A stretch of DNA of 64,000 nucleotides from Methanolobus vulcani. GTDB lineage: Archaea; Halobacteriota; Methanosarcinia; Methanosarcinales; Methanosarcinaceae. Of this stretch, positions 36,015 through 44,096 are shown piece after piece. The position numbers and the translations under genes were made by a program. Position 1 is the stretch's first letter; every line of letters starts with the position of its first letter. The stretch covers positions 124,001 through 188,000 of the forward strand of contig NZ_FNCA01000005.1 in the NCBI RefSeq assembly GCF_900100715.1, written 5' to 3'. The notes below the pieces were generated by a model. That model worked only from the letters and a program-made list of their open reading frames with translations, had not been told where the DNA came from and did no database searches.

Positions 36015-36122
36015 GAAGTTTGGGGAGAAGAACTGATAGGAAGCATGATGTACGATTTGGGGTGTCAATTCGGGACGTTGACGCTCCAAACTTTCCTTTA
36101 GGGCATATTCTATTTTACTTTT
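36015..36122 (+). ncRNA. possible small RNA or terminator element (element H)
   Basis: GAAGTTTGGGG (36015-36025) pairs with CTCCAAACTTT region 36084-36094 over 11 positions with two G-U pairs in the plus-strand RNA. Inside is a second hairpin GTCAA (36064-36068) / TTGAC (36078-36082). A T-rich run (TTTTACTTTTTTA, to 36122) follows. It abuts the stop of the hydrolase gene on the minus strand. On the minus strand the loop would be pyrimidine-rich as in the other elements, so the strand is open. Confidence 0.3.
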
Positions 36123-36980
36123 TTATCCCTTGATTAGTTCGGCATTTTCATTTGTATTTACTGACAGGAAATCAATTATAGCATCGGCATATTCCTTTGG
36201 AAGATACTGCTCTCCACAATGTCCTACACTATCGAAAAGAATGAGCTGTGCATCCGGGATCTGCTCTGCCATTTCCACAGATATATCTGCAGGTGTGAGC
36301 ATGTCGTCATTACCTACCAGTAGCAGCACTTTGCTATTGATCCCAGGAAGACGATCATATGTACCATTCCACTCCAGATTTGCTGCTGCATATTTACTAA
36401 GCACAGGATCGGATCTGGGGTTTAATGAAATATTCTGTAGTTTACTTCTAAGCACATCTGTTTGTGAGATATCAAGACTATATGCTGAAGAGGAAAGTAT
36501 CAGCCGATCTACTTTATCAGGATACTCAAGTGTCAGTTCCTGAGCTATTGATGCTCCCATGGAAGAGCCGAATATATTTGCTGAAGACAGGTCGAGTGTA
36601 TCCATCAGACCCGCAGTATCGCTGGCAAATAGAGACAAAGAGAAGTTATCTTCATTGTCTGTTGAATATCCCATCCCCCTGTTATCAAATATGATGACCC
36701 GGTGACCATCTGCCAGTTTACTGATAAAAGTATCATTATACATGTCCATTGTGCCGGAAAAGTACATAATCATTACAAGAGGTTCACCTGAACCTATTTC
36801 CCGGTAACCGATATCAATACCATTAACGGAAGCATATTTTACAGGAATGTCAACTATTGAAAAGGAAGTATTTAATGTACCATTTTCCTCATAAAATGTG
36901 TTTTCTTCTTGTGTTTCAATACAACCTAAGAATATGATAGATGCAATTAGTAACGGTAAAATAAGAATATTTATCTTCAT
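36123..36980 (-). CDS. alpha/beta-hydrolase lipoprotein
   Basis: 285 residues. Signal peptide with lipobox (IIFLGC), a short linker, then an alpha/beta-hydrolase fold: ASVNGIDIGYREIGSGEPL, VIIFDNRGMGYS, nucleophile elbow FGSSMGAS, Asp in LLLVGNDDMLTP and His in DSVGHCGEQYLP. The catalytic triad Ser-Asp-His is complete. Relatives include esterases, lipases and peroxidase-like enzymes; as a surface protein it may act on exogenous esters. Single gene, well separated upstream. Confidence 0.87.
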   Translation of the reverse strand: MKINILILPLLIASIIFLGCIETQEENTFYEENGTLNTSFSIVDIPVKYASVNGIDIGYREIGSGEPLVMIMYFSGTMDMYNDTFISKLADGHRVIIFDNRGMGYSTDNEDNFSLSLFASDTAGLMDTLDLSSANIFGSSMGASIAQELTLEYPDKVDRLILSSSAYSLDISQTDVLRSKLQNISLNPRSDPVLSKYAAANLEWNGTYDRLPGINSKVLLLVGNDDMLTPADISVEMAEQIPDAQLILFDSVGHCGEQYLPKEYADAIIDFLSVNTNENAELIKG

Positions 36981-37129
36981 TATTATTATAAATTAGAGTT
37001 GAATTATAAATAAGCTGGCTTTAAATGTAGAATTATATCAGACAAATGTATTTTCTAACTCCGCAAGTATCAGTAACCATCAGCAATGCCAAAATTCTTC
37101 TTTTATAAAAATAACCCCGTCACTCCAAT

Positions 37130-37276
37130 TCAGAATGAATGACAAAGAGAGCTTTACCCCCACTCCCTTACCACTCATACTCTTTTACTTTTCCGGAGGA
37201 AGGAAATGCTGATGTCAAGACGGAGAGGGAAGACATCTTGCAGCATTTCCATGCAATCCAATTCCTTACTTTTTTC
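37130..37276 (+). ncRNA. candidate structured small RNA with C-rich segment (element F)
   Basis: A TATA box (TTTATAAAAATAA, about 37102-37113) is followed after about 25 bases by a C-rich unpaired stretch, TTTACCCCCACTCCCTTACC. Then comes a strong hairpin: GGAAATGCTG (37202-37211) with CAGCATTTCC (37241-37250), and ATGTC (37212-37216) with GACAT (37232-37236) after a 4-base bulge. Six T at 37270-37275 end the unit. The CCCACTCCC word is shared with elements A and D, but here it lies before the hairpin rather than inside the loop. A reading frame begins inside the hairpin, but its protein (MLMSRRRGKTSCSISMQSNS) is unconvincing. The rest of the 36981-37475 spacer is AT-rich. Confidence 0.45.
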
Positions 37277-37475
37277 TACCGGAGAGATTTCGGATAATTT
37301 CCATATAGTACCACCGCATGGTCTTTTTGTGACATTTGCTGTCTGGCAGTTCTTGCCACAATTCCTAGTATTATTTTCTACTATACTAATATATCTATGT
37401 TTAATATATAATGAGTATTATTATGATGAGAAACATAATTATGAAAGTGATAAAACTAAGCTACATAAATGAAAT

Positions 37476-38012
37476 CTATTTTCTAGTACCCATCACTAAC
37501 TTCCTTAGCTCAAATATCCTATCAGCAACAAATTTGGAAGGATTGGTTTCAACTTCATAAGTAGCAAGGAGTGGAATTATCGGAATAGCAACCTTCAATT
37601 TCTGATCAATTCCTGCAGGAGAATACAGCTCATATAGAACATCATCAATCTGCTTTTTCATTCCGGGGATTTCATCTTTGATATCTTCAAGGTTTTGCTG
37701 GATAGTATTGAGATATTCCTGTGGGTTTGACTGATTTTTGATTGTTGTTACTAATTGTCCGACATCACAATTTATAGAATCTACTTTATCTTTGATTGAA
37801 TCTAATTTCTTAGGGATTGCCATTGTTGGAATTAAAGGAATAATCATTGTAAGAACTGTTAACTGATCTTCTACTTTGCTATAGTTTTTAATTTCTTCAA
37901 TTTTAGCAAGAATGGAGTTATTTTCAGGTATTGAAGGAACTTGGGCTTTCAAAGAAAAAATAAGATTGTCAAGATTATCAGACATCTGTTTTTGACTTTC
38001 AACAATCGACAA
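37476..38012 (-). CDS. helical coiled-coil protein, start uncertain
   Basis: At least 178 residues, mainly amphipathic helix (IEEIKNYSKVEDQLTVL, LDSIKDKVDSINCDVGQLV, IDDVLYELYSPAG) with two Ile/Pro-rich hydrophobic patches (MIIPLIPTMAIPKK, AIPIIPLLATYEVE). TTG 38012 is the first ordinary start, but it has no ribosome site and protein-like sequence (ENLLNLKEIIVDKDFFEDYL) continues in frame upstream for about 30 codons to just after the preceding lipoprotein stop at 38111. An ATT at 38108 or ATA at 38111 there would give translation coupled to that gene. No family recognised. Confidence 0.5.
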   Translation of the reverse strand: MSIVESQKQMSDNLDNLIFSLKAQVPSIPENNSILAKIEEIKNYSKVEDQLTVLTMIIPLIPTMAIPKKLDSIKDKVDSINCDVGQLVTTIKNQSNPQEYLNTIQQNLEDIKDEIPGMKKQIDDVLYELYSPAGIDQKLKVAIPIIPLLATYEVETNPSKFVADRIFELRKLVMGTRK

Positions 38013-38110
38013 AACGCCTTTATCTAAATAATCTTCAAAAAAATCCTTATCAACTATGATTTCTTTTAGGTTTAAAAGATTTTCATTTGAATAATATTTA
38101 TGATTAATTA

Positions 38111-38479
38111 TTAAACCAAATTCTTTTCATCATTACCAATTGCATTGATAGAATCTATGTCTATGTAAATTTCTCCTGCAACATTGTCATCTACAACAGC
38201 GTAAAATTCAGTTACTTCAAGAAGCTTTCCTTTATATTGAATGTTAAATGCATAGAGTTTAACTTTAGTACCAATTTTGTTCTCTAATATACTTCTTGTT
38301 TCGTTGTGCCAAGCCCAGTAAGCATTGTAATCGCTGTGCACTTCTATAGGAGACATCATTTGAACCTGCTGAAATCCATCTGATGAACCACTAGCAGTAT
38401 CGCTTGTTTGTTCTGTACATCCAGATAAAGATATAGCAATGCATAGCACTATCAAAATAATAAAGTTGTTTTTCTTCAT
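38111..38479 (-). CDS. small lipoprotein, unknown
   Basis: About 122 residues. Lys-rich start (MKKNNFIILIVLC), hydrophobic core and lipobox (SLSGC) show lipid anchoring. The mature domain is short and has YWAWHNETRSILENK and LYAFNIQYKGKLLEVTEFYA, which recall small SH3- or OB-like beta folds, without firm match. ATG 38479 starts the signal peptide. Probably co-transcribed with the helical protein at 37476, which begins right at its stop. Confidence 0.55.
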   Translation of the reverse strand: MKKNNFIILIVLCIAISLSGCTEQTSDTASGSSDGFQQVQMMSPIEVHSDYNAYWAWHNETRSILENKIGTKVKLYAFNIQYKGKLLEVTEFYAVVDDNVAGEIYIDIDSINAIGNDEKNLV

Positions 38480-38643
38480 CGTTAAAACCAGCCTAATATG
38501 TATATAAATAATCCAACAGTACAATAATATAAATCATACTATATGAATATTTTTATTAACTCAATGATGATACATATTGTAATACCCTGAAATACACATA
38601 TATTACAGCCTCTGCAGCAACTTATACAATTAATTGAGATGTT

Positions 38644-38856
38644 ATGGATGACTTACAACTCCGTCTCGAACAGCTACCTCCGGATTCCTTTAATGAAGCA
38701 TTAGAAAATTATAACAAAGAAACTGATGAATATAACGATATTATATACAAATATAATGCAATGAGTTATTCCCAACAAAAATCGTCTTCTATGGTAAATG
38801 CAAAAATTGAAGCAAAATGCGAATATAATTATGTAGCTCGTTCATTCTATCATTGA
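38644..38856 (+). CDS. short helical protein, unknown
   Basis: 70 residues, highly charged, helical, rich in Asn, Glu and Tyr (FNEALENYNKETDEYNDIIY). No family seen. GAGATG lies a few bases before the ATG at 38644. Its end overlaps by 4 bases the start of another short helical frame (38853-39038). The pair could be two small proteins or one longer coiled-coil gene broken by a frameshift. Confidence 0.35.
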   Translation: MDDLQLRLEQLPPDSFNEALENYNKETDEYNDIIYKYNAMSYSQQKSSSMVNAKIEAKCEYNYVARSFYH

Positions 38857-39038
38857 TAGTACAATGTGAAATAATGGAAGATCAAATATATGATTTAGAA
38901 GTTTTTATTTCTGCAAATGAAAACACAATTAAAAAAATAGACACTGAAGCCAATCTTACATTAAAATCAGCCTTATCTGAAATGAAAGCAGAGGTGAAAA
39001 ATCCAAAATATGTTGCAAATGATGCACTTGAAATCTAA
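38853..39038 (+). CDS. short helical protein or 3' part of a frameshifted gene
   Basis: 61 residues from a TTG that overlaps the stop of the frame before by 4 bases. Acidic helix (MEDQIYDLEVFISANENTIK, LTLKSALSEMKAEV). No ribosome site of its own, so expression would depend on coupling or on a -1 shift from the upstream frame. No family seen. It lies about 100 bases before the tRNA-Ser gene. Confidence 0.3.
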   Translation: MIVQCEIMEDQIYDLEVFISANENTIKKIDTEANLTLKSALSEMKAEVKNPKYVANDALEI

Positions 39039-39137
39039 CTTTTTCTTTTATTATATTCATTGATTGCTGTATTGTAAAAATTCAAAGTATCAATAAAACT
39101 CAAACCACATAGAGTATAATTTCAAAAAAAGTATGGA

Positions 39138-39223
39138 CGCTGAGGGAGAGATTCGAACTCTCGCAGCGCGTTAGCACTACCGGTTTTCAAGACCGGCGCC
39201 GTAGTCCACTTGGCTACCTCAGC
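39138..39223 (-). tRNA. tRNA-Ser (anticodon TGA)
   Basis: On the minus strand the 7-bp acceptor GCTGAGG (39223-39217) pairs with CCTCAGC (39145-39139), with discriminator G at 39138. The D arm, anticodon loop CTTGAAA with TGA reading UCA-type serine codons, a long type II variable arm and the T arm GAGAGTTCGAATCTCTC are all present. The long variable arm is typical for serine. The 3' CCA is not encoded. No intron. Confidence 0.96.
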
Positions 39224-39355
39224 ATGTCGGATGGTATCTTAATAGCGACCTAGAATATAAGGTTTTTGATACAAAATCGATATTGACAGTAATTGCCAGC
39301 GATTTGTATTGGATAATTTTTAAATGTTATATAAAGTAAGAAGTAAAGAGGAAGA

Positions 39356-40102
39356 TTATTCCTCTGTAGCTTCAGCTTCTTCAGGGGCTTCTGCCTCTTC
39401 CGTCTCCTCAACCTCAGCGGTCTCAGGGACATATGGGTGCTTCTCGACGTACTCGAGGTTTGCAATGCCCAGCTTGTCGATAAGTTCACTTGCGATGGTC
39501 ATCTTGGATACAAGCCATCTCTGGTTAAAGCCAAGCTCAATTGGAGTGTAGATCCTGATAAGGTCATCTGTAACCTCAACCTCGATCTCTGGCATGCCGG
39601 TGTAGAGTGAGAGCAGACCCTGTGCCTTAGCAACCTTGTCCTCAATCTTCTCGACGATTGTGTACTCGTACTCAACTTCCTTACCTGCAAGTGCATGGTT
39701 CATGTCTACACGTACTCTACGGCCAATCACCTGTGAGATTACACCACGTCTGCCGTTGAACTCAATGGGCATTCCAGGGTATGGTCTCTGGTCACCGAGC
39801 TGGTCCTTGAGCTTTGTGACTGAAACAGTCTCAACAAGAGCAGGGTTGTGTGGACCGAATGCCATCTCAGGAGCGATGGTAATAGAACCGGAGTATCCTA
39901 CTTCCTTACCAACGAAGTCCTCATCAAGACCCTTGATAGTGTGGCCGGAGCCAACGATCACAACATCTCCGCCGTAAACACCGCGTGGGTTGAAGATACC
40001 ATTGTCTTTTGCAAGCTGTTCATCGGTAGTGTCAAAGATCTGTCCTTCATTGAACTTACCGGTGTAGTTTATCTTTATGAAATCGCCTTTCTCAATTGCC
40101 AA
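39356..40102 (-). CDS. FKBP-type peptidyl-prolyl isomerase, long archaeal form
   Basis: About 248 residues. Domain 1 (about 1-140) is FKBP with a SlyD-like chaperone insert: GDFIKINYTGKFNEGQIFDT, VGSGHTIKGLDEDFVG, APEMAFGPHNPALV, RVRVDMNHALAGKEVEYEY. Domain 2 (about 145-225) is the archaeal C-terminal extension, and the last 25 residues are a Glu/Ala/Thr tail. The enzyme speeds proline isomerisation and prevents aggregation. TTG 40102 (MAIEKGDF) is chosen because a GAGTTGAT site lies 4 bases upstream; TTG 40111 is the alternative. It lies downstream of the tRNA-Ser gene on the map, on the same strand. Confidence 0.93.
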   Translation of the reverse strand: MAIEKGDFIKINYTGKFNEGQIFDTTDEQLAKDNGIFNPRGVYGGDVVIVGSGHTIKGLDEDFVGKEVGYSGSITIAPEMAFGPHNPALVETVSVTKLKDQLGDQRPYPGMPIEFNGRRGVISQVIGRRVRVDMNHALAGKEVEYEYTIVEKIEDKVAKAQGLLSLYTGMPEIEVEVTDDLIRIYTPIELGFNQRWLVSKMTIASELIDKLGIANLEYVEKHPYVPETAEVEETEEAEAPEEAEATEE

Positions 40103-40249
40103 ATCGATCAACTCAATATAAGTTATTTGATTAATAGTCTAATTTTTGATAAAATCCATGAATTGAATTACCTGCACGCTATACTCATATGTCTTTAAGA
40201 ATCTTTTGCCAGCAAAACAGAGGATGAGGCTAAAAATGATAAAGCATGA

Positions 40250-40990
40250 TCAAAAAGTATCATCTACAACAATACCAAGGACAAATTCCCTGTCAGGTTC
40301 ATCAAGAAGAGTAATAGAAGAGGGCAGTTCCAGTATATCCTCAAAACCATGGAACATATTTTCAAATGGAACCCTGGTATCGTGCCAGTCAACCTTCCTG
40401 CTATGACTCAGCACACCCTTACCTTCACGATATTTGTAATTGTCCCGTACCCTGCCAATAGCCACCTGTCTCTCACACATCAGCGGAATAGCTATCAGAT
40501 CAAATATCCTGATATCATTAACAAAATGCAGCACATCCTTTGCCCATACATCAAGCAGGTCCACCGGAGGAGTGCTCAACCTTGCAAGTAAAGCCTTCTT
40601 CATCTGTTCCACACGCTCAAACTCGTCAAACTCATGCATGGTAGCATCGAACTGTTTGACCTCATCATCGAACTGCTGGAGCTTACTATTAAGACGCTTC
40701 ATCTTTTTAACCATTTCAGGTCTTTCCGCGGAATAATCAACGTTCTTGATGGCATCCTCAAACTCCTTCCTGAACTTCTGATCGAATTCCCGGTACTTAT
40801 CCCCGAAATGCATATATTTCTTGTAATTTGGTGACTGGTGTTTTATATCCATCAGCTCATCACCGAAAAGGTCCATGACATGCAGGTTCAGGTCAAAAGA
40901 AATGAAATCCCTCTCTATGCAGGACTTTTCCTGCACACCACAATAACCTGTGCGTACTACCCATACATTATTCCTGTGCTCACGTACCAT
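40250..40990 (-). CDS. EVE/PUA-like domain protein with a coiled-coil insert
   Basis: About 246 residues. The two ends together look like the PUA-like domain found at the N-terminus of Mrr-type restriction enzymes: NNVWVVRTGYCG, CIERDFISFDLN at the start, and VLHFVNDIRIFDLIAIPLMC, ERQVAIGRVRDNYKYREG, HSRKVDWHDTRVPFENM at the end. Between them about 100 residues form a charged coiled coil (MVKKMKRLNSKLQQFDDEVK). No nuclease domain follows. Such folds read modified bases in DNA or RNA, so a stand-alone reader is possible. Assignment by eye. ATG 40990 is chosen because GGTGA ends 5 bases before; an ATG at 41002 precedes it. Confidence 0.6.
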   Translation of the reverse strand: MVREHRNNVWVVRTGYCGVQEKSCIERDFISFDLNLHVMDLFGDELMDIKHQSPNYKKYMHFGDKYREFDQKFRKEFEDAIKNVDYSAERPEMVKKMKRLNSKLQQFDDEVKQFDATMHEFDEFERVEQMKKALLARLSTPPVDLLDVWAKDVLHFVNDIRIFDLIAIPLMCERQVAIGRVRDNYKYREGKGVLSHSRKVDWHDTRVPFENMFHGFEDILELPSSITLLDEPDREFVLGIVVDDTF

Positions 40991-41198
40991 ATCTTTCACC
41001 ATTCAAAAAGCCTGATTGAACTCATCCTAAAAGACAATTATCAGTACTATTTTCGGTAATAGTTAGATATATCTAATAGAATGTGGTTTTTGATAAGCAT
41101 ATTGAGTCAAGGATAAAAGAAGTTACGGACAAAACACACTTTTTGGTCCACAAACTGTGCAAACTGCAAAGAACAATTCACAAATCCTTAAAACAACC

Positions 41199-42389
41199 AT
41201 GACACCTGAAGATTCTTATGATATTATCGTGGTCGGAGCTGGTCCGGCCGGTTCCACCGCAGCAATGTACGCTGCTGAGAATGACATGTCAGTACTCCTT
41301 ATTGAAAAGAAAAAAGACATAGGAGTACCCCTCCAGTGCGGAGGTTTCCTTCCACACTATTCTGTTCTGCAGGAGCTGGTTCCAAATGCAGAACTCCCGG
41401 TTACCCTTGAGGAAATTCCATCAAGCTGCATACATGCCACCGCCTCATACCAGCGTTTCATAGCACCAAGTGGCCTGTCAAAAGGTTTTGAAGTTGACGC
41501 AGATGCAATTGACAGAAGACGCTTTGACAAGCATCTCGCAAAGCAGGCAGCAAAAGCAGGAGCTGATCTGCTTGTTGGAACGAACGTCGCCGAAGTGAAC
41601 GAAACTAAACTCTTCATGGACGGTGCCTTCGGTGAATTTGAAGTTGAAGGTAAGGTCATAATCGGTGCAGACGGACCAAATTCCATAGTTGGAAAAGCCT
41701 CCAACATGCTCCGTGACCCTGACCCCATGGGAACAGGAACTGCTTTTGAATACGAACTCAGCGGTGTTGACATTGATAAAGAAGCTGTCGAGATGTATTT
41801 CGGCAAGGATTATGTCCCCGGCGGATATGCATGGATAATCTCACAGGGAGGCGACACAGCAAACATTGGTGTTGGCATCAGGGAAGCACTTTTTGAAGAA
41901 CATCTGTGTGCAAGAGACTATCTTGAACGTTTTATGTACAAGCACCCAATAGCAAGCAAAAAGCTTGAAGGTGCATCCATAACCTCCGTGGTTGCAGGAC
42001 TTGTACCAGTTGGAGGAGCACCAAAAGTAACCGCATCACACAACACGCTGATAGCAGGCGATGCAGCAGGTCATATTATCGCAACCAATGGCGGAGGAAT
42101 ATCTACTGCAATGGTCGGAGGAAAGCTTGCAGGCGAGACTGCTGCAGAATTCCTTAAAGAAAAATGCAGACTTCAGGAATATGATAGCATATGGAGACAG
42201 CAGATGGGGCTTGAAATAAAGACCGCTGTCTATGTACGCAAACTCATGGACAAGCTCATGCTATCTGACAGGCTCATGACAACTGCTATTAAAATGATAA
42301 CACCGGAACAGATGAAAGCTATACAGTGTGGTCAGCTTCCAGACGCGGTCAGAAAGACATTAATGAAACTGAATGTGGGACTAAGTTAA
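41199..42389 (+). CDS. geranylgeranyl-reductase-family flavoprotein
   Basis: About 396 residues. The FAD-binding motif YDIIVVGAGPAGSTAAMYAA is at the N-terminus, and VIIGADGPNSIVGKAS and NTLIAGDAAGHIIATNGGGI are the other flavin motifs. PLQCGG near residue 55 holds the Cys seen in archaeal digeranylgeranylglycerophospholipid reductases, which saturate the isoprenoid chains of archaeal lipids. ATG 41199 fits relatives; the in-frame GTG at 41157 would add 14 residues, and neither has a clear ribosome site. The next gene starts inside its stop codon, so they form an operon with the radical SAM gene. Confidence 0.85.
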   Translation: MTPEDSYDIIVVGAGPAGSTAAMYAAENDMSVLLIEKKKDIGVPLQCGGFLPHYSVLQELVPNAELPVTLEEIPSSCIHATASYQRFIAPSGLSKGFEVDADAIDRRRFDKHLAKQAAKAGADLLVGTNVAEVNETKLFMDGAFGEFEVEGKVIIGADGPNSIVGKASNMLRDPDPMGTGTAFEYELSGVDIDKEAVEMYFGKDYVPGGYAWIISQGGDTANIGVGIREALFEEHLCARDYLERFMYKHPIASKKLEGASITSVVAGLVPVGGAPKVTASHNTLIAGDAAGHIIATNGGGISTAMVGGKLAGETAAEFLKEKCRLQEYDSIWRQQMGLEIKTAVYVRKLMDKLMLSDRLMTTAIKMITPEQMKAIQCGQLPDAVRKTLMKLNVGLS

Positions 42390-42745
42390 TGCGCATATTC
42401 GTTTACGGCACTCTCAAAAAAGGCGACCCAAATCATGCACTACTTGATGGTTCACATTTTGTGTGTACAACAAGAACCACTGATAACTACATAATGGTCG
42501 ACCTTGGAGCATTCCCCGGAGTTCTCAAACCCGAAGATATATCTCAAATGCCATTGTCAACTATTATGGGAGAAGTGTACGAGATAAACGAGAAAACTCT
42601 GGAAGACCTGGACTACTACGAAGGTGAGTGGTACTATCGGGAAGAGGTCCGGCTTGAATGTGGATTTTCAGCACTTATGTATTTCCTGAAAAAAATCCCC
42701 CCTATGAATTACAAAGTCATCACAGATGGAAACTGGACTAAATAA
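42389..42745 (+). CDS. gamma-glutamylcyclotransferase-like (AIG2/GGCT fold) protein
   Basis: 118 residues with the BtrG/GGCT fold: RIFVYGTLKKGDPNHALLDG at the start is the family signature, and LEDLDYYEGEWYYREEV holds the catalytic Glu (YYEGE). Members remove gamma-glutamyl groups as 5-oxoproline; the natural substrate here is unknown. The ATG overlaps the TAA of the upstream reductase (TAATG), so translation is coupled. Confidence 0.88.
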   Translation: MRIFVYGTLKKGDPNHALLDGSHFVCTTRTTDNYIMVDLGAFPGVLKPEDISQMPLSTIMGEVYEINEKTLEDLDYYEGEWYYREEVRLECGFSALMYFLKKIPPMNYKVITDGNWTK

Positions 42746-42764
42746 AGAAGATGGAGGCCAATTA

Positions 42765-43388
42765 TTGAAGGATAATAACAAAGAGAATACAATTCCTATG
42801 TTTGAAGGCACCATCAGCTATGAAGCATTTGGAAACCTCTATCTTAACATTACCAACCAGTGCAGCGCAAAATGTACATTCTGCATCCGGGAAGGATGCG
42901 ACGGGGTTTATGGTTATAATCTTCGCCTGTCCAGAGAACCTACAGAGCAGGAAATAATATCCGACCTCGAAAAACACGACCTTAACAATTACAAAGAAGT
43001 TGTCTTCACTGGTTTTGGCGAGCCAACCTGTCGTTTTGATACAGTTCTTCACATAACAAAATGGCTAAACAAAAAAAGGATTCACGTCAGGCTTGATACA
43101 AATGGTCATGCTGCGCTCATGAACCCCGGCAGGAATATCATATCGGAGTTAAAAGTAGCGGGACTTGATGCTGTTTCAGTTAGTCTTAATGCAGAATCCG
43201 AAGAAATATACAACAATATCTGCAAGCCTACATACAAAAACTCATATCAGGCGGTTCTTGATTTCGCAAAAGAAGCAGTCAAAGCAGGTATCAAGACCCG
43301 TATGACCGTTGTCGGCCAGGATGGAATTGACATCGATAAATGTGAAAAGATAGCAACCGATATCGGTGCCACTTTCAGAGTAAGATGA
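42765..43388 (+). CDS. radical SAM protein, TatD-associated type
   Basis: About 207 residues. NLYLNITNQCSAKCTFCIRE has the C-x3-C-x2-C cluster motif that holds the [4Fe-4S] of radical SAM enzymes, followed by VVFTGFGEPTCRFD, HVRLDTNGHAALMNPGRNI and AVSVSLNAESEEIYNNIC. The pattern fits TIGR04038, the radical SAM family linked to TatD nucleases. Its reaction is unknown. TTG 42765 is chosen because GGAGG lies exactly 7 bases upstream. It is the third gene of the reductase operon; no tatD gene is in the window. Confidence 0.88.
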   Translation: MKDNNKENTIPMFEGTISYEAFGNLYLNITNQCSAKCTFCIREGCDGVYGYNLRLSREPTEQEIISDLEKHDLNNYKEVVFTGFGEPTCRFDTVLHITKWLNKKRIHVRLDTNGHAALMNPGRNIISELKVAGLDAVSVSLNAESEEIYNNICKPTYKNSYQAVLDFAKEAVKAGIKTRMTVVGQDGIDIDKCEKIATDIGATFRVR

Positions 43389-43438
43389 ATAGATTGATTA
43401 CGGTAATTTATAGAAAATTAAGAAATACGTGAACCAGT

Positions 43439-44065
43439 TCAGAAATACTTGAACAGGTCGTCCCTCTTTTCATTGTGCAGTCTCTGTCTGACAAGTGATT
43501 TCAGAGATTTAAGATCACCTTTCTTTGCACTTATCGGAGCAACGCTATCAAGCCACTGCCTCCACGGAGGCAGCATGTTCAGCTTATCACATATCTGGTC
43601 CAGGGTCGCATCAAGTTCATCACTTTTGATCTTATCTACCTTATTTACGGCTAGAATAATATCAAAACCCAGCTCCCGGAAAAGTTCGAACATCTCAATA
43701 TCAATTGGGATCTCGTTACGCTCTTCCCAGCGTTGCACTATTTCAAGGAAAGAAGCTCCATCAATGACAAGCACGGCAACATTGATCCTGTCAGCATTTT
43801 TCTCTATATAGCGCACGATCTGGTCTTTCACAATATCCTGCTTGCGGTCCTTCACACCGCTCATAAAACCAAATCCTGGCAGATCGGTAAGAAGCAGATC
43901 AGAATATCTTATTTGAGTAGGCTTAAGCGTAACACCTGGACGCTTGCCAACCTTTAAATTCTTTCCAGTAAGCTCCTTCATAATAGAAGACTTACCTACA
44001 TTCGATCTTCCGGAAAAAATAATCTCGAAATTAATACCTTCAAGTTCATCGGTCTTCTTTGCCAT
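43439..44065 (-). CDS. engB: EngB/YihA-type GTPase for ribosome assembly
   Basis: 208 residues. GTPase motifs: G1 GRSNVGKSS, G3 LLTDLPGFGF, G4 NKVDK and G5 PISAKKGD, in the EngB order. EngB helps large-subunit assembly in bacteria; archaeal members are usually annotated by homology only. The gene lies 31 bases after a DHH phosphoesterase on the same strand and converges with the radical SAM gene. Confidence 0.92.
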   Translation of the reverse strand: MAKKTDELEGINFEIIFSGRSNVGKSSIMKELTGKNLKVGKRPGVTLKPTQIRYSDLLLTDLPGFGFMSGVKDRKQDIVKDQIVRYIEKNADRINVAVLVIDGASFLEIVQRWEERNEIPIDIEMFELFRELGFDIILAVNKVDKIKSDELDATLDQICDKLNMLPPWRQWLDSVAPISAKKGDLKSLKSLVRQRLHNEKRDDLFKYF

Positions 44066-44096
44066 TTATACCGCCAATTACACAGCCATTTTTCTC

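Noticed and set aside
36003-36070. C/D-box guide RNA (ATGATG and CTGA words)
   Set aside because: Box order and spacing do not fit a C-D'-C'-D guide, and no closing D box follows.
37277-37294. GGAGAGATTTCGG as an attachment-site copy of the tRNA-Ser T arm (GGAGAGATTCGAA)
   Set aside because: Match is about a dozen bases with an extra T and no integrase or phage gene lies between it and the tRNA.
37206-37472. 88-codon open frame on the plus strand
   Set aside because: Begins inside a strong hairpin that fits an RNA gene, has no recognisable protein pattern, and only its C-terminal part looks like a membrane segment.
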